DNA from: a virus | Length of the DNA stretch: 23,945 bases | IMG/VR virus record: IMGVR_UViG_3300021964_009921 | Span: 1-23,945 of that record | Reading direction: 5' to 3' (one strand) | Shown: positions 1 to 7,084 of the stretch, one piece after another | Numbering within the stretch: position 1 is the stretch's first letter | How the letters are laid out: every line of letters begins with the position of its first letter | The notes under the pieces: model-generated | What the model saw: the letters and a program-made list of their open reading frames with translations, nothing else | The model's database searches: none | What the model was told of the DNA's origin: nothing | Program-made: the position numbers and the translations under genes

Positions 1-1
1 A

Positions 2-946
2 TCAGCTCACGTAGCGGATCGCGGCCATGCGGCCGTTCTCTGCGATGGCGACGGCGTTGTAGGCCACCGTCTCCAGCGTGCTCAGGCCACCACCGGGGCG
101 GCGGGCCTCGACGGTGAAGAACCCAGCGTTGATGATCGCGTCGGCTTCGTTGGGCAGGATGACCGGCTGGTGCTTCGAGACCACGGCGCCGTCGGTGATC
201 AGCATCCCGAGGGTGTCGCCGCTGTCGGTGTCCAGCTCGCTGTTCAGGTAGGCATCGACGCCGCCGAAGCTGCCGACGTAGGCACCGGAGCCGGCGTTCG
301 CCATGAGCTGTTGGATCTGCGGCGAGAGGGCCACCGCGCCGCCGAGGCTCAGGGCGTCGTCGGCGAGATCCTTGGCGCCCTTGGCGGTCACCAGGGCGAG
401 GGCGCGGCCCTGCGCGGCGCCGCGGTCCTTCAGGTCCATGATGCCTTCGTTCAGCGCGGACCAGGTGAGGGGCACGCCGGTCGAGCCGATCTCGTTGGTG
501 GCCGAGCTGGCGAGGGCGGCGATCTGGTCCACCAGGGACGAAAGCCAGGCCATGGTCGAGTCGTAGGCGATGGCGCCGATCACGCCCTCGTCGATGAGGC
601 CACCCTGCAGGCTGCGCGCGTAGTCGCTCACCTTGCGAGCCCAGGCACGCCGGGCGGGGGTCACGACGACGTTGGTGGTCGAGAAGTTGGTAGCGGTGGC
701 TTCGGTGCCTTCGGCGGTGGCTGCAAGCTTGCCCTGGCCGAGATCGGCGAAGCTCATGCCGAGGCCGAGCGCGCCCATCAGCGGGCCGAGTCCCGAGTCG
801 CGGGCGAGCATCGCCTGCATGACGGGATGCGCGGCGGCCTCGCGATTCTTCTCGGCGGCGTTGAGCGCGACCTTGATGCCACGGGCGGAAACGGCGATGT
901 TCGCATCGCCGATCCCTGCGGAAGAGAGCCAGTTACCAGCAGCCAT
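2..946 (-). CDS. Major capsid protein, HK97-fold type
   Basis: This 314-aa protein is read as the phage major capsid protein, which forms the icosahedral head shell. The call rests mainly on position: it follows portal and scaffold genes in the usual head-gene order, and its length fits HK97-fold capsids. The N-terminal 60 residues are helical. A Gly/Thr-rich stretch around residues 65-95 that could be the E-loop leads into a long helix (about 97-150). The C-terminal half is mixed alpha/beta, ending in strands near AIAENGRMAAIRYVS. The start has a plausible GAGGT site 7 nt upstream. It has its own promoter about 85-110 nt upstream, as expected for the most abundant structural protein. I recognise no single diagnostic motif, so the fold assignment is inference. 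Both ends of the gene are inside the window. Confidence 0.8.
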   Translation of the reverse strand: MAAGNWLSSAGIGDANIAVSARGIKVALNAAEKNREAAAHPVMQAMLARDSGLGPLMGALGLGMSFADLGQGKLAATAEGTEATATNFSTTNVVVTPARRAWARKVSDYARSLQGGLIDEGVIGAIAYDSTMAWLSSLVDQIAALASSATNEIGSTGVPLTWSALNEGIMDLKDRGAAQGRALALVTAKGAKDLADDALSLGGAVALSPQIQQLMANAGSGAYVGSFGGVDAYLNSELDTDSGDTLGMLITDGAVVSKHQPVILPNEADAIINAGFFTVEARRPGGGLSTLETVAYNAVAIAENGRMAAIRYVS

Positions 947-1027
947 GATGTGTACCTCAGATGAGCGTTGTTAGTCGCTGCTCAGTGGGTACACGTTTAG
1001 CGGCCGGCGCCGGTTGAGCTTGCTTGA
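947..1027 (-). other. Capsid-gene leader with 10-bp palindrome
   Basis: This non-coding leader lies between the predicted transcription start (about 1021) and the capsid ATG. It contains the perfect palindrome CCGGCGCCGG at 1004-1013, near the 5' end of the transcript, and a GAGGT ribosome site just before the ATG. The palindrome could be a protein site or a small RNA hairpin. I see no coding potential here. Confidence 0.4.
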
Positions 1028-1056
1028 ATGCTATCAGCCTGTGCCGGTGGTGTCAA
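1028..1056 (-). promoter_or_regulatory. Sigma70-like promoter for the capsid gene
   Basis: On the minus strand a perfect TTGACA (1051-1056) is followed after exactly 17 nt by TAGCAT (1028-1033). The -35 box contains the TGA stop codon of the scaffold gene, so the promoter starts inside that gene. The decamer GCGGTTGACA is identical to the one at the exonuclease promoter (15276-15285). It would give the capsid gene a dedicated transcript. Confidence 0.65.
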
Positions 1057-1712
1057 CCGCCGCGGAGGTTCGTGAGCATGGCCTCAAGGCTGTCCTCGAC
1101 CGGGGTGGACGCGAGGCGCTGCTCAATGCTCTGGTTCCGGGCAGGCTGGGCGCCGGCATCGACGCGGGGCGCGCCACCGCGGGCGGGCGCGGGCGCCGGG
1201 GCGGGCGCGGCGGGCAGGTAGCCCGTCAGCACGCGGGGCACCTCGACGGCCGGTGCGGCTTCGGGGTCGGCGCGGTGCGCCTCGAGGGCGGCGACCTGCT
1301 GGCCCCACCAATCCGCCGGGCTCTTGCCTCGGGCGTCTTTCGGCTGCGACTCCCACGCCTGACGCAGTGCGGAGCGGCCGAGGTCGTCTTTGATGCCGTG
1401 CTCGACCAGCTTGATATCTTCGGCGTGGCGCTGCGCCACCGTCTTGAGCTGGTCGGCGGTCGCCGCCTTGATCTCGTCAAGCTGGGACCGGTAGCCCGTC
1501 TGCACCTGCTCGAGCTGGGCAGCCATGCCGGCGAGTTCGTCGCGGAGGGCCTTGACCTCGCGCGCCTTCGCGGCGAACCGGTCGTAAGGCACGCGCCCGG
1601 AGCGCGGGGCGTCGTAGTCGTCGGCGTAGTCGTCGTCGCTGGCGCGGCTGGTCACAGAGGACAGCGCACGCGCGAGGCGGGCGGCGAGGGCGTCGGGATC
1701 GGTGTCACTCAT
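1053..1712 (-). CDS. Capsid scaffolding protein (candidate)
   Basis: This is a 219-aa acidic, helical protein encoded between portal and major capsid protein, the standard place for a scaffold that guides procapsid assembly and is later removed. After an Asp-rich N-terminus (about residues 1-40) comes a heptad-like coiled coil (about 45-125) rich in Ala, Leu, Glu and Lys. An Ala/Pro low-complexity linker (PAAPAPAPAPA) and a short amphipathic C-terminal segment follow, and such tails often contact the capsid protein. The ATG at 1712 overlaps the portal stop by 8 nt, so translation is probably coupled. The open frame extends upstream inside the portal gene, but that part is only a shadow. No protease is visible in the window. 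The function is inferred from order and composition. Confidence 0.7.
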   Translation of the reverse strand: MSDTDPDALAARLARALSSVTSRASDDDYADDYDAPRSGRVPYDRFAAKAREVKALRDELAGMAAQLEQVQTGYRSQLDEIKAATADQLKTVAQRHAEDIKLVEHGIKDDLGRSALRQAWESQPKDARGKSPADWWGQQVAALEAHRADPEAAPAVEVPRVLTGYLPAAPAPAPAPARGGAPRVDAGAQPARNQSIEQRLASTPVEDSLEAMLTNLRGG

Positions 1713-3015
1713 TGTTGTCCTCCTCGGACGGGTCAGCGGGGGGCGGGGGTGGTGGCGCGTCGGGCGTGGCGGCTTCGAGCGCCTGCGCAATCTCGTCACG
1801 GTACAGACAGCCGTAGGCCGTCTCGGGCAGCGCCACCGGCGCCAGGTTGAACTGGTTGGACATGGCCGCAGCGCGACGCAGGATCTCGGAGTCAAGCCGG
1901 CGGGCGTCGGGGTAGGTGCGGGCGATCAGGGCTTCGAGGGCGCGCCGTTCGTGCTCGAGCGGTTCGCCGCCGCTGGACTCGAAGCCGACGGGCAGGCCGA
2001 GCGATGCCATGGCGGTCATTTCCCAATCGCGGATCGCGCGGCCGATCGCCTCGGGGTCGAAGCCGGGGCCGTCTTGCCAGTGCGTGCCGGGGCGGTCGGC
2101 GTCCATGTCTACCCACTGCAGCACCGTCTCGGGGCCGGTCTGGACGCCTGCGCCGCCGGTGTCGGTGTCGAGCCCGGCGAGCGCCAGCCCGCGGACGTTG
2201 CGTTGCGGGTGGCCGGAGTCGCGGACGCCCGCGTGCCAGTGGGTCCAGAGCACGCAGGTCGCAAGCGTGGCCTCGACCAGCTGCGCCGTCGCGTAGGGAT
2301 GCCACGGGTCGCCGACCGTCACCAGGCGATGGAACGGCCGGCCGTCTTCGTAGCGCCACCGGTAGCCGTCGCCGGTGTGCGTCTCGCCGAGTACTTCGGC
2401 CGTCACGTCGGCGTCGTTGTACTCGACCCGGTAGGCCGGCGCGTCGAGGTCGGTGAGGTCGTAGACATCGACCATCGGCACAAGCCCCTTGTCGCGCCAC
2501 TCCCGCAGCCGGGTATGACGCACGACCGTCGGCTCAAGGGGATCGTGACTGGCGTAGGTGAGATCGAGGCTGTCGGGCTTCACCACCTCGAGGTAGACCT
2601 GCTGCGCTCGCTCGGAGTAGCCGAGCAGCACGCCAGCGTAGCCGGCGCCGAGGCGGTAGGTCATCGCCTCGCGGGAGGCCGACACCTGGGGCGAGGGCAT
2701 CGGGCGGCCGTCGGCGGTGGCGTAGCGGGCCACCGTGGTCGATGCGCTCTGGTCGCCCATCAGCACGGCGAGCGCTTCGGGCAGGTCATCGACCAGCGGC
2801 ACCGGCGCTTCGTGCGCCCGGTTGACGCGCTGCACGTAGCTTCTGAGGGTGTTCCGCGTCATGTCGAGCGGGCCAAGCTGCAGGGCGCGCTCACCCAGCT
2901 CGGCGACGGCGCGGGCGCGCACGTCTTCCCAGTGGGCGCCGTCGAGGATTCGGACGGCGAGCGCCACCTGCTCGGCGGGTTCGCGGGCTCGCCACCGGTT
3001 CCGGGTGAACATCAT
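1705..3015 (-). CDS. Portal protein
   Basis: This 436-aa protein is the likely portal, the dodecameric ring at one capsid vertex through which DNA is packaged and ejected. It lies directly after the large terminase and before scaffold and capsid, and its length is normal for siphovirus portals. Visible segments include a helical N-terminus, a beta-rich middle with many Tyr/Trp/Asp, a repeated GLALAGLDTDTGG-type loop, and a long C-terminal helical region (about residues 330-400). It ends in a Pro-rich, acidic tail with eight consecutive prolines nearby. Two adjacent ATGs (3015 and 3012) are possible. The first is preferred because an AGGAG site lies 7 nt upstream, overlapping the terminase stop. 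The longer open frame starting at 3075 lacks a ribosome site and would overlap the terminase. Confidence 0.85.
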   Translation of the reverse strand: MMFTRNRWRAREPAEQVALAVRILDGAHWEDVRARAVAELGERALQLGPLDMTRNTLRSYVQRVNRAHEAPVPLVDDLPEALAVLMGDQSASTTVARYATADGRPMPSPQVSASREAMTYRLGAGYAGVLLGYSERAQQVYLEVVKPDSLDLTYASHDPLEPTVVRHTRLREWRDKGLVPMVDVYDLTDLDAPAYRVEYNDADVTAEVLGETHTGDGYRWRYEDGRPFHRLVTVGDPWHPYATAQLVEATLATCVLWTHWHAGVRDSGHPQRNVRGLALAGLDTDTGGAGVQTGPETVLQWVDMDADRPGTHWQDGPGFDPEAIGRAIRDWEMTAMASLGLPVGFESSGGEPLEHERRALEALIARTYPDARRLDSEILRRAAAMSNQFNLAPVALPETAYGCLYRDEIAQALEAATPDAPPPPPPADPSEEDNNE

Positions 3016-3025
3016 TCCGAAGCTC

Positions 3026-4447
3026 CTAATGCCGCACGCCCTCGACCATGGGGATCGCGATGTATCGTAACGCATCGATCCCGTGCTTGTGGGGATCCGT
3101 GGGGCTGGTACTACCCTGCCACTCGTTGAGGTCTTCGATCAAGTCGTGGCAGGAGGGCGCGACGGTGAATCGCGCGGGCTCCTGCACCATCAGGCGGTGC
3201 AGAATCTCGCAGCCCTCCCACACGCTCTGATCGTACTTGCGGGGCGTCTTCATAAACCGCAGCGGTGCGGGCAGCGATTCCGACCAGCCGCGCCGGTTCG
3301 TGTCGTGGCCGAGCGCTTCGGCGATGGCCTGTTTCAGCCGGGTGTTGCTCTTCTTGCCGCCCCGGTGGTCGCCGTGGTGGGCGCGGTCGCCGATCCATTG
3401 ATCGACGTCTTCGAGCGCGAGGCCAAGGCCGGCGAGCATGTCGATAATCGCGCGGGCGTCCTGCTGCGTGTCGGTGCGCCCCGTGCCCGACCACTCGGCC
3501 ATGACGTGCACCTCGGAGTAGATGCCACGCCCGCCGCACGCCACGACGAGCGCGCGCTGGGAGCCGGGCTTGGAGCCGTGGTCGATGCCGACGCCGACGC
3601 GCCAGCCGGCCAGGTCGGAGGTCGGGCGGTCTACCACCAGGTCGCCGCGCCATGCGGAGAAGTAGGCTGCATCCCGGCGCGGGGTGCGGCTGCGCCCGCA
3701 GCGCATGTCGGCCTCGACCCGGCTGAGGCCCTTCTCGAACTGCTCGATCTCGGTGGGCGACATCCAGGGCATCTCAAGGATGCCACCGCGGGGCGTCACA
3801 GCGTCGATCGTCAGTGGGACGTGAATCTCCCCCGCCCAAGGCCGATCGTCGTCGTCTACCATCTCCCACAGGTAGTCCAGCCGGTGAGCCGTTCCCAGCG
3901 TCGGCGTGAATCCCATATACATCCGGCCGTCTCGCCCGAGCAGGCGCGGCCAAAGCTCGTTATACACGTCCTCGGGTAGCGGCTCGTCGCTGATGACGAC
4001 GTTGGCGCGCGGCCCTGCCAGGTTCTGCGCTCTGAATGTGCCGAGCCGCAGCTCACCACCGGCGCCGGGTCCGTCTACGATGTCGAAGACCTGGAGGCGT
4101 TGCCCCTTCATGCCGCCGGCTTCGTAGCGCACGCCCTCGCGCAGCCACCCGCGCAGGCGGCCCTCCATCATGTAGCGGATCGTAGACCCAAGCTGGCTCC
4201 AGGTGTTGCCGGCCAGGATGACGACCTGCGGGCCGGGGCGCTGCCAGGGTAGCGAGCCCTCGATCCCGCGCGTCGCCAGCTCGCCGAGGGCTACCGATTT
4301 CCCGATCCCGTTCGCGCCCCACAGCACGGTGAGCTTGTGCGGCGACGCAAAGAGGGCGCGCTGCGGGTTCGTCCACCGTTGCGCCGACGCGCCGCGCACC
4401 TGCGCGCGCTCCCGCTTGGCATTCGTCAGGAGGGCGCGGGTGGTCAC
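3026..4447 (-). CDS. terL: Terminase large subunit
   Basis: This is the 473-aa DNA-packaging motor with an N-terminal ATPase and a C-terminal RNase H-fold nuclease. Walker A is GANGIGKS (residues 44-51). Walker B is VVISDEP with the D154-E155 pair, and a motif III-like GFTPT lies at 179-183. The nuclease domain shows the expected acidic residues: D289 in GIDHGSKPGS, D354 in WIGDRA, and D458 in the terminal DPHKHGIDALRY motif. It starts at a GTG whose GTGA overlaps the stop of the preceding 68-aa gene, with a weak GGTGG ribosome site, so it is probably translated by coupling. The small terminase candidate is two genes upstream and the portal follows 10 nt downstream. The packaging strategy (cos or headful) cannot be read from the sequence. 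Confidence 0.96.
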   Translation of the reverse strand: MTTRALLTNAKRERAQVRGASAQRWTNPQRALFASPHKLTVLWGANGIGKSVALGELATRGIEGSLPWQRPGPQVVILAGNTWSQLGSTIRYMMEGRLRGWLREGVRYEAGGMKGQRLQVFDIVDGPGAGGELRLGTFRAQNLAGPRANVVISDEPLPEDVYNELWPRLLGRDGRMYMGFTPTLGTAHRLDYLWEMVDDDDRPWAGEIHVPLTIDAVTPRGGILEMPWMSPTEIEQFEKGLSRVEADMRCGRSRTPRRDAAYFSAWRGDLVVDRPTSDLAGWRVGVGIDHGSKPGSQRALVVACGGRGIYSEVHVMAEWSGTGRTDTQQDARAIIDMLAGLGLALEDVDQWIGDRAHHGDHRGGKKSNTRLKQAIAEALGHDTNRRGWSESLPAPLRFMKTPRKYDQSVWEGCEILHRLMVQEPARFTVAPSCHDLIEDLNEWQGSTSPTDPHKHGIDALRYIAIPMVEGVRH

Positions 4448-4650
4448 GCTTCGCCCACCGGGCCGAGGTAGGTGGTCCGCTGCTCGTCGTCCTCCGCGAT
4501 GATGTGGTAGAGCGCCACCTGGTCGGCCATGGAAAGCTCGCCGATCTCCTCGAGCAGCCCGGCGCGCATCGACACGAAGCGGGGATCGTGCGGCCCCATC
4601 TCGGCGAGCACTTCCATCAGCACCAGCACGGCGGTAAGGGCCGGGCTCAC
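4444..4650 (-). CDS. Small helical protein between terminase subunits
   Basis: This 68-aa protein of unknown function is squeezed between the small and large terminase genes. It starts at a GTG that overlaps the upstream stop as GTGA, with a good GGAGG site 5 nt before it, and ends in a GTGA overlap with the large terminase. The sequence is predicted helical: a hydrophobic first helix (LTAVLVLMEVLAEM), then an amphipathic acidic region and a short Asp/Glu-rich turn. The first helix is short and flanked by acidic residues, so I do not call it a membrane segment. Its place suggests a packaging accessory role, but no family is recognised. Confidence 0.7.
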   Translation of the reverse strand: MSPALTAVLVLMEVLAEMGPHDPRFVSMRAGLLEEIGELSMADQVALYHIIAEDDEQRTTYLGPVGEA

Positions 4651-5033
4651 GATACCCTCCGCAGGCGCGGCTCGCCCTGGTCCACCAGCAGGCGCAGGCC
4701 GGAGCGCTCGAGCCATTCGTGCACGTACAGCTCGAGGTCTTGATCCGACGTGGCGGCGGCGTCGGCCATGATGTGCGCGCGCCACTCCTCGGGCGTCACG
4801 TCCTGCGGGCGGATCTGGCCGGCGGCCTTCTCGGCTTCGGCGCGGCGCAGGATCTCCCCGTCAAGTTCGTTCCGAATGTGGCGCTGCTCGCGGCGCAGGC
4901 TGACGACGGCGGTGTGGGAGCTTCCCTTGACGGCGCGTTCCACGTCCTCGAGCAGTACATCGGCTTGATCGCGGAGCCACTGCAGGCGCTCATCGCTCAC
5001 GGCGGCGGGGGTGTCTTCTCTCTGGCGGGCCAT
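4647..5033 (-). CDS. Terminase small subunit (candidate)
   Basis: This 128-aa, mostly helical protein is encoded just upstream of the packaging ATPase. Small terminases recognise the packaging site and load the large subunit. The middle segment SSHTAVVSLRREQRHIRNEL (about residues 39-58) resembles the helical core of small-terminase-like phage proteins. It is followed by a Glu/Arg-rich helix and an acidic C-terminal helix (DLELYVHEWLE). The chosen ATG has a GGAGCG site 4 nt before it. The frame stays open upstream to 5228, but that extension is Pro/Arg/His-rich and does not look coding. The assignment is positional with weak sequence support. No helix-turn-helix was identified with confidence. 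Confidence 0.6.
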   Translation of the reverse strand: MARQREDTPAAVSDERLQWLRDQADVLLEDVERAVKGSSHTAVVSLRREQRHIRNELDGEILRRAEAEKAAGQIRPQDVTPEEWRAHIMADAAATSDQDLELYVHEWLERSGLRLLVDQGEPRLRRVS

Positions 5034-5265
5034 GTTTCGCTCCGAATCGTTGGCGGGGCCTGGGGGGGTCAAAAGGCGAGATACAGACGACCTCGGGGCT
5101 ACCCCCCTGGGGGGGCGGGGGCTATGATCGCGTGGTGGTGGGCCTTCTCGCGTAGGGTGTACGCTTTGATACGGTCGGCCGCCTTGGTATCGGCCACCGT
5201 TCCATCCTGACACGTCGAGGTGGTGCACGTCTCAAGGTAGCACCCCAGGTCGGCACGCCCACCCA
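5034..5265. other. Intergenic region upstream of small terminase
   Basis: These 232 nt separate the RHH gene from the terminase operon. They hold a possible 32-codon reading frame (listed separately) and a G/C-run segment at 5100-5118 (CCCCCC followed at once by GGGGGGG) that could form a short hairpin. A TTGACC lies on the minus strand near 5065-5070 without a convincing -10. I see no clear promoter. Confidence 0.4.
5099..5197 (-). CDS. Possible 32-aa microprotein
   Basis: This short reading frame starts with GTG and has an AGGA site a few nucleotides upstream. It begins VADTKAADRIKAYTLREK, then a His triplet and a Pro/Gly-rich tail. About four fifths of the third codon positions are G or C, as in neighbouring real genes, and the first half would be a charged amphipathic helix. 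The stop sits in the G-run segment before the terminase operon. It could be a genuine small protein, a decayed gene remnant or chance. Confidence 0.3.
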   Translation of the reverse strand: MADTKAADRIKAYTLREKAHHHAIIAPAPPGG

Positions 5266-5454
5266 TCACCACTGCCCCATCTTCGACACCTTCGCCCGGT
5301 CTGGCGCCAGTGTGGCCGCCTCAGCCTCAGCCCGCTTCAGGTAGCCCTCCAGCGCCTGTCGGACATGCCACGCCATCGGCGCCCCTGTCCGCTCCGACAA
5401 CGCCCGCAACCGGTCGAGCTGTTCCGCGGTCACCCGGATCGCTGTCTGAACCAT
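5266..5454 (-). CDS. Ribbon-helix-helix DNA-binding protein
   Basis: This 62-aa protein has a ribbon-helix-helix (Arc/CopG-type) pattern. A short beta strand (VQTAIRVTA) is followed by helix 1 (EQLDRLRALSERTG) and helix 2 (MAWHVRQALEGYLKRAE), and then a short Ala/Lys tail. Such proteins dimerise and insert the paired strands into the DNA major groove, usually as repressors. The ATG has a strong AGGAGG site 4 nt upstream. It lies between the candidate origin region and the terminase operon. CCTA-type repeats spaced 11-12 bp occur about 100 nt upstream, which fits the one-turn spacing seen for RHH operators. Autoregulation, control of the origin region or control of the late operon are all possible, and none is shown. 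Confidence 0.75.
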   Translation of the reverse strand: MVQTAIRVTAEQLDRLRALSERTGAPMAWHVRQALEGYLKRAEAEAATLAPDRAKVSKMGQW

Positions 5455-5554
5455 GCGCCCTCCTGCTCTCGGATGGTATCGCCTCACCCCGCCCGATGCC
5501 ACCCAATCCCGCCCTTTGCGTCTCCTGCCAGCGTGCCCCACCTGCGGCTCGTTT

Positions 5555-5584
5555 CCTACATACCCCCTACATGCCCCCCTATAG
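5555..5584 (+). repeat. Phased CCTA direct repeats
   Basis: Three related heptamers, CCTACAT, CCTACAT and CCTATAG, start at 5555, 5566 and 5578, so they are spaced 11 and 12 bp (about one helical turn). They border the AT-rich core and lie about 100 nt upstream of the RHH gene. They may be initiator-binding iterons or an RHH operator. Confidence 0.5.
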
Positions 5585-5764
5585 CTATCTACAGAACTCC
5601 TATAATAGTAGGTTAGGCAGGTAGGGCACTTAGGGTTGTGATGCTGTCGTGGTGGGGGCTTAGAGGTCAGGCACCGGTAGGGCAGCTCTGCCAGCAGTGA
5701 GGCAGATATCGGCGGTATGGGTCCGTGCTGCCACTTGAGGTTGGGCACTTGGCTGGCACACGAA

Positions 5765-5794
5765 GAAGCCCCCACCGGTGAGGGTGAGGGCTTC
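5765..5794 (-). terminator. Strong hairpin after vapE-like gene
   Basis: On the minus strand 12-nt arms pair along their full length with one U-G wobble around a 6-nt loop (CTCACC). The hairpin begins 21 nt after the stop of the VapE-like helicase. The following bases (TTCGTGTG) are a poor U-tract. It is probably a terminator or 3'-end stabilising structure, and possibly part of the origin region. Confidence 0.6.
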
Positions 5795-5815
5795 AGCTTC
5801 GGCGAGCTGGCTCAG

Positions 5816-7084
5816 CTACTCCCGCGGATACCACCGCCACGCCCGCACGCCCGACACCATCTTCCGCTGCTTCGTGTAGCCCAGCCCCGTCAGGATGCCC
5901 CCAATCCTCATCTCGTCGGCCTTGCTCTGGCGGTCGGCCGGCTTCTCGATCGCATCATTGAGCACGTCCTCCGAGGTGAAGCCCGGCGCAGCCACCGGCG
6001 TCTCCACCCACCGCGCGACCTTCGGCGCCCAAGGGTCTTCGTGCTGGTACTGCTGCTGGCTGTCCTCCAGGCCCTCGGATTCGTTCAGCTCCAGCCACCA
6101 CCGCTCGCCCGCCTTGAAAGCCACCACCGCCTCAGCCCAAAGCTGGGTACGGTCGCTGGCCGTCCTCGACACCGCAGGGAACCGCACCACCGTCGCCGGC
6201 CAGAAGCGCCGGGCGCCGGTCGGGTCACCCAGGAACGACGGCTCGTTGGTCGTGCCCACGAAGACGCATTGCCGGGGCTGCTCGACCTGGTTGCGGCCGT
6301 AGGGCGGGCGGTAATGGTCCACCTGCGCCGAGAGAAACGCCTTCACCGTCTCCGCATCCCGCGGGCGCATGGCGGCGAGCTCGGCCATCTCGTACAGCCA
6401 CGCGCCCTTCAGCGCCATGTAGGCGTCTTTGTTGCGCAGGTCGATCGCGCTGTCGCGGAACCACTCGGGGCCGGCCAGCGCCCTGAAGAACGTGCTCTTC
6501 CCGTAGCCCTGCGGCCCGGCGAGGATGAGCACCGTGTCCACCTTCGCGCCCGGCTGCATGATGCGCGCCACACAGGAGACCATGAAGCGGCGCGACAGCA
6601 CCCGGTTTAGCTCGGTGTCCTCGCAGCCGGCGTAGTGCCCGAGCAGGCTGTCGATGCGCGGCGTGCCGTCCCACCGGATCTCCTTGAGCCAGTCGCGGAC
6701 GGGGTGGACCTTGAGCTGGCGCGCGACGTAGACGATCATCTCATGCATCAGCGCCACCGACGCCTTGAGCTTGTACGTGTCCGCCAGCGCCAGCCGCAGC
6801 TCGGTGATGTCGGCGTCTTCGAGCAGCCGGCCCTCCCACTCGATCGCGCCGCTGAACTCATTGAGGCGCAGGCGCGACCGGATGGCGGGATCGAGCCGCA
6901 GCGCGTCGCGCACGTTGCTCGCGGTCGGGTGCGGCGCCTTCGTCCAGACCCGCCGGCCCTTGTCGTCGGTGGTGTGAGCATCCCGCGGGTGCGTCAGCTC
7001 GGCGCGCACGGCGTCGATCTGCTGGGCACGCTCACGCGCGCCGGTGCTCTGCGTCATGTCTACAACATGGTCGAGTAGACCCAT
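5816..7084 (-). CDS. VapE-type (virulence-associated E) replicative helicase
   Basis: This 422-aa P-loop ATPase is of the virulence-associated protein E family, helicase-like replication initiators found in phages and satellites. Walker A is GPQGYGKST (residues 190-198). The segment WLYEMAEL (229-236) gives the Walker B acidic residues. FVGTTNEPSFLGDPTGARRFWP, shown here only by its ends (275-296), holds the sensor/arginine-finger motif typical of the family. The N-terminal 150 residues are a helical domain with a WDGTPRID motif. The ATG at 7084 has GGAGAC 5 nt upstream, lying inside the end of the primase gene, which it overlaps by 25 nt. With the primase it would form a split primase-helicase for origin firing. 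A repeat-rich region follows directly downstream. Confidence 0.92.
   Translation of the reverse strand: MGLLDHVVDMTQSTGARERAQQIDAVRAELTHPRDAHTTDDKGRRVWTKAPHPTASNVRDALRLDPAIRSRLRLNEFSGAIEWEGRLLEDADITELRLALADTYKLKASVALMHEMIVYVARQLKVHPVRDWLKEIRWDGTPRIDSLLGHYAGCEDTELNRVLSRRFMVSCVARIMQPGAKVDTVLILAGPQGYGKSTFFRALAGPEWFRDSAIDLRNKDAYMALKGAWLYEMAELAAMRPRDAETVKAFLSAQVDHYRPPYGRNQVEQPRQCVFVGTTNEPSFLGDPTGARRFWPATVVRFPAVSRTASDRTQLWAEAVVAFKAGERWWLELNESEGLEDSQQQYQHEDPWAPKVARWVETPVAAPGFTSEDVLNDAIEKPADRQSKADEMRIGGILTGLGYTKQRKMVSGVRAWRWYPRE

Larger units (their letters stand above)
5455..5815. other. Candidate replication origin / repeat-rich region
   Basis: This non-coding stretch sits directly 3' of the primase-VapE pair. 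It contains an AT-rich core (about 5581-5610, including TATAAT at 5601-5606) that stands out from the GC-rich background. On one side, CCTACAT occurs at 5555-5561 and 5566-5572 and the related CCTATAG at 5578-5584. On the other side are four TAGG steps (5609-5634), in inverted orientation relative to the left side. A longer repeat, GGTWGGGCA, occurs at 5620-5628, 5676-5684 and 5739-5747. The first and last copies extend to a 13-mer with one mismatch. Iterons around an AT-rich core beside a Pri-Rep gene are the known arrangement of origins in phage satellites. The origin call here is inference. Confidence 0.45.

Noticed and set aside
1702-3129. 475-codon plus-strand open frame opposite the portal gene
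   Set aside because: It is antisense to a gene in normal head order with a good ribosome site, and its product has shadow-like Val/Gly/Arg composition.
5100-5118. C-run/G-run as a rho-independent terminator
   Set aside because: The arms leave a loop of only 1-3 nt and there is no U-tract on either strand.
5034-5228. N-terminal extension of the small terminase frame
   Set aside because: Pro/Arg/His-rich, no ribosome site, and a GGAGCG site precedes the internal ATG.
5601-5606. TATAAT as a plus-strand promoter
   Set aside because: A perfect -10 but no -35 at 16-18 nt upstream, and no plus-strand gene follows. It is better explained as part of the AT-rich core.
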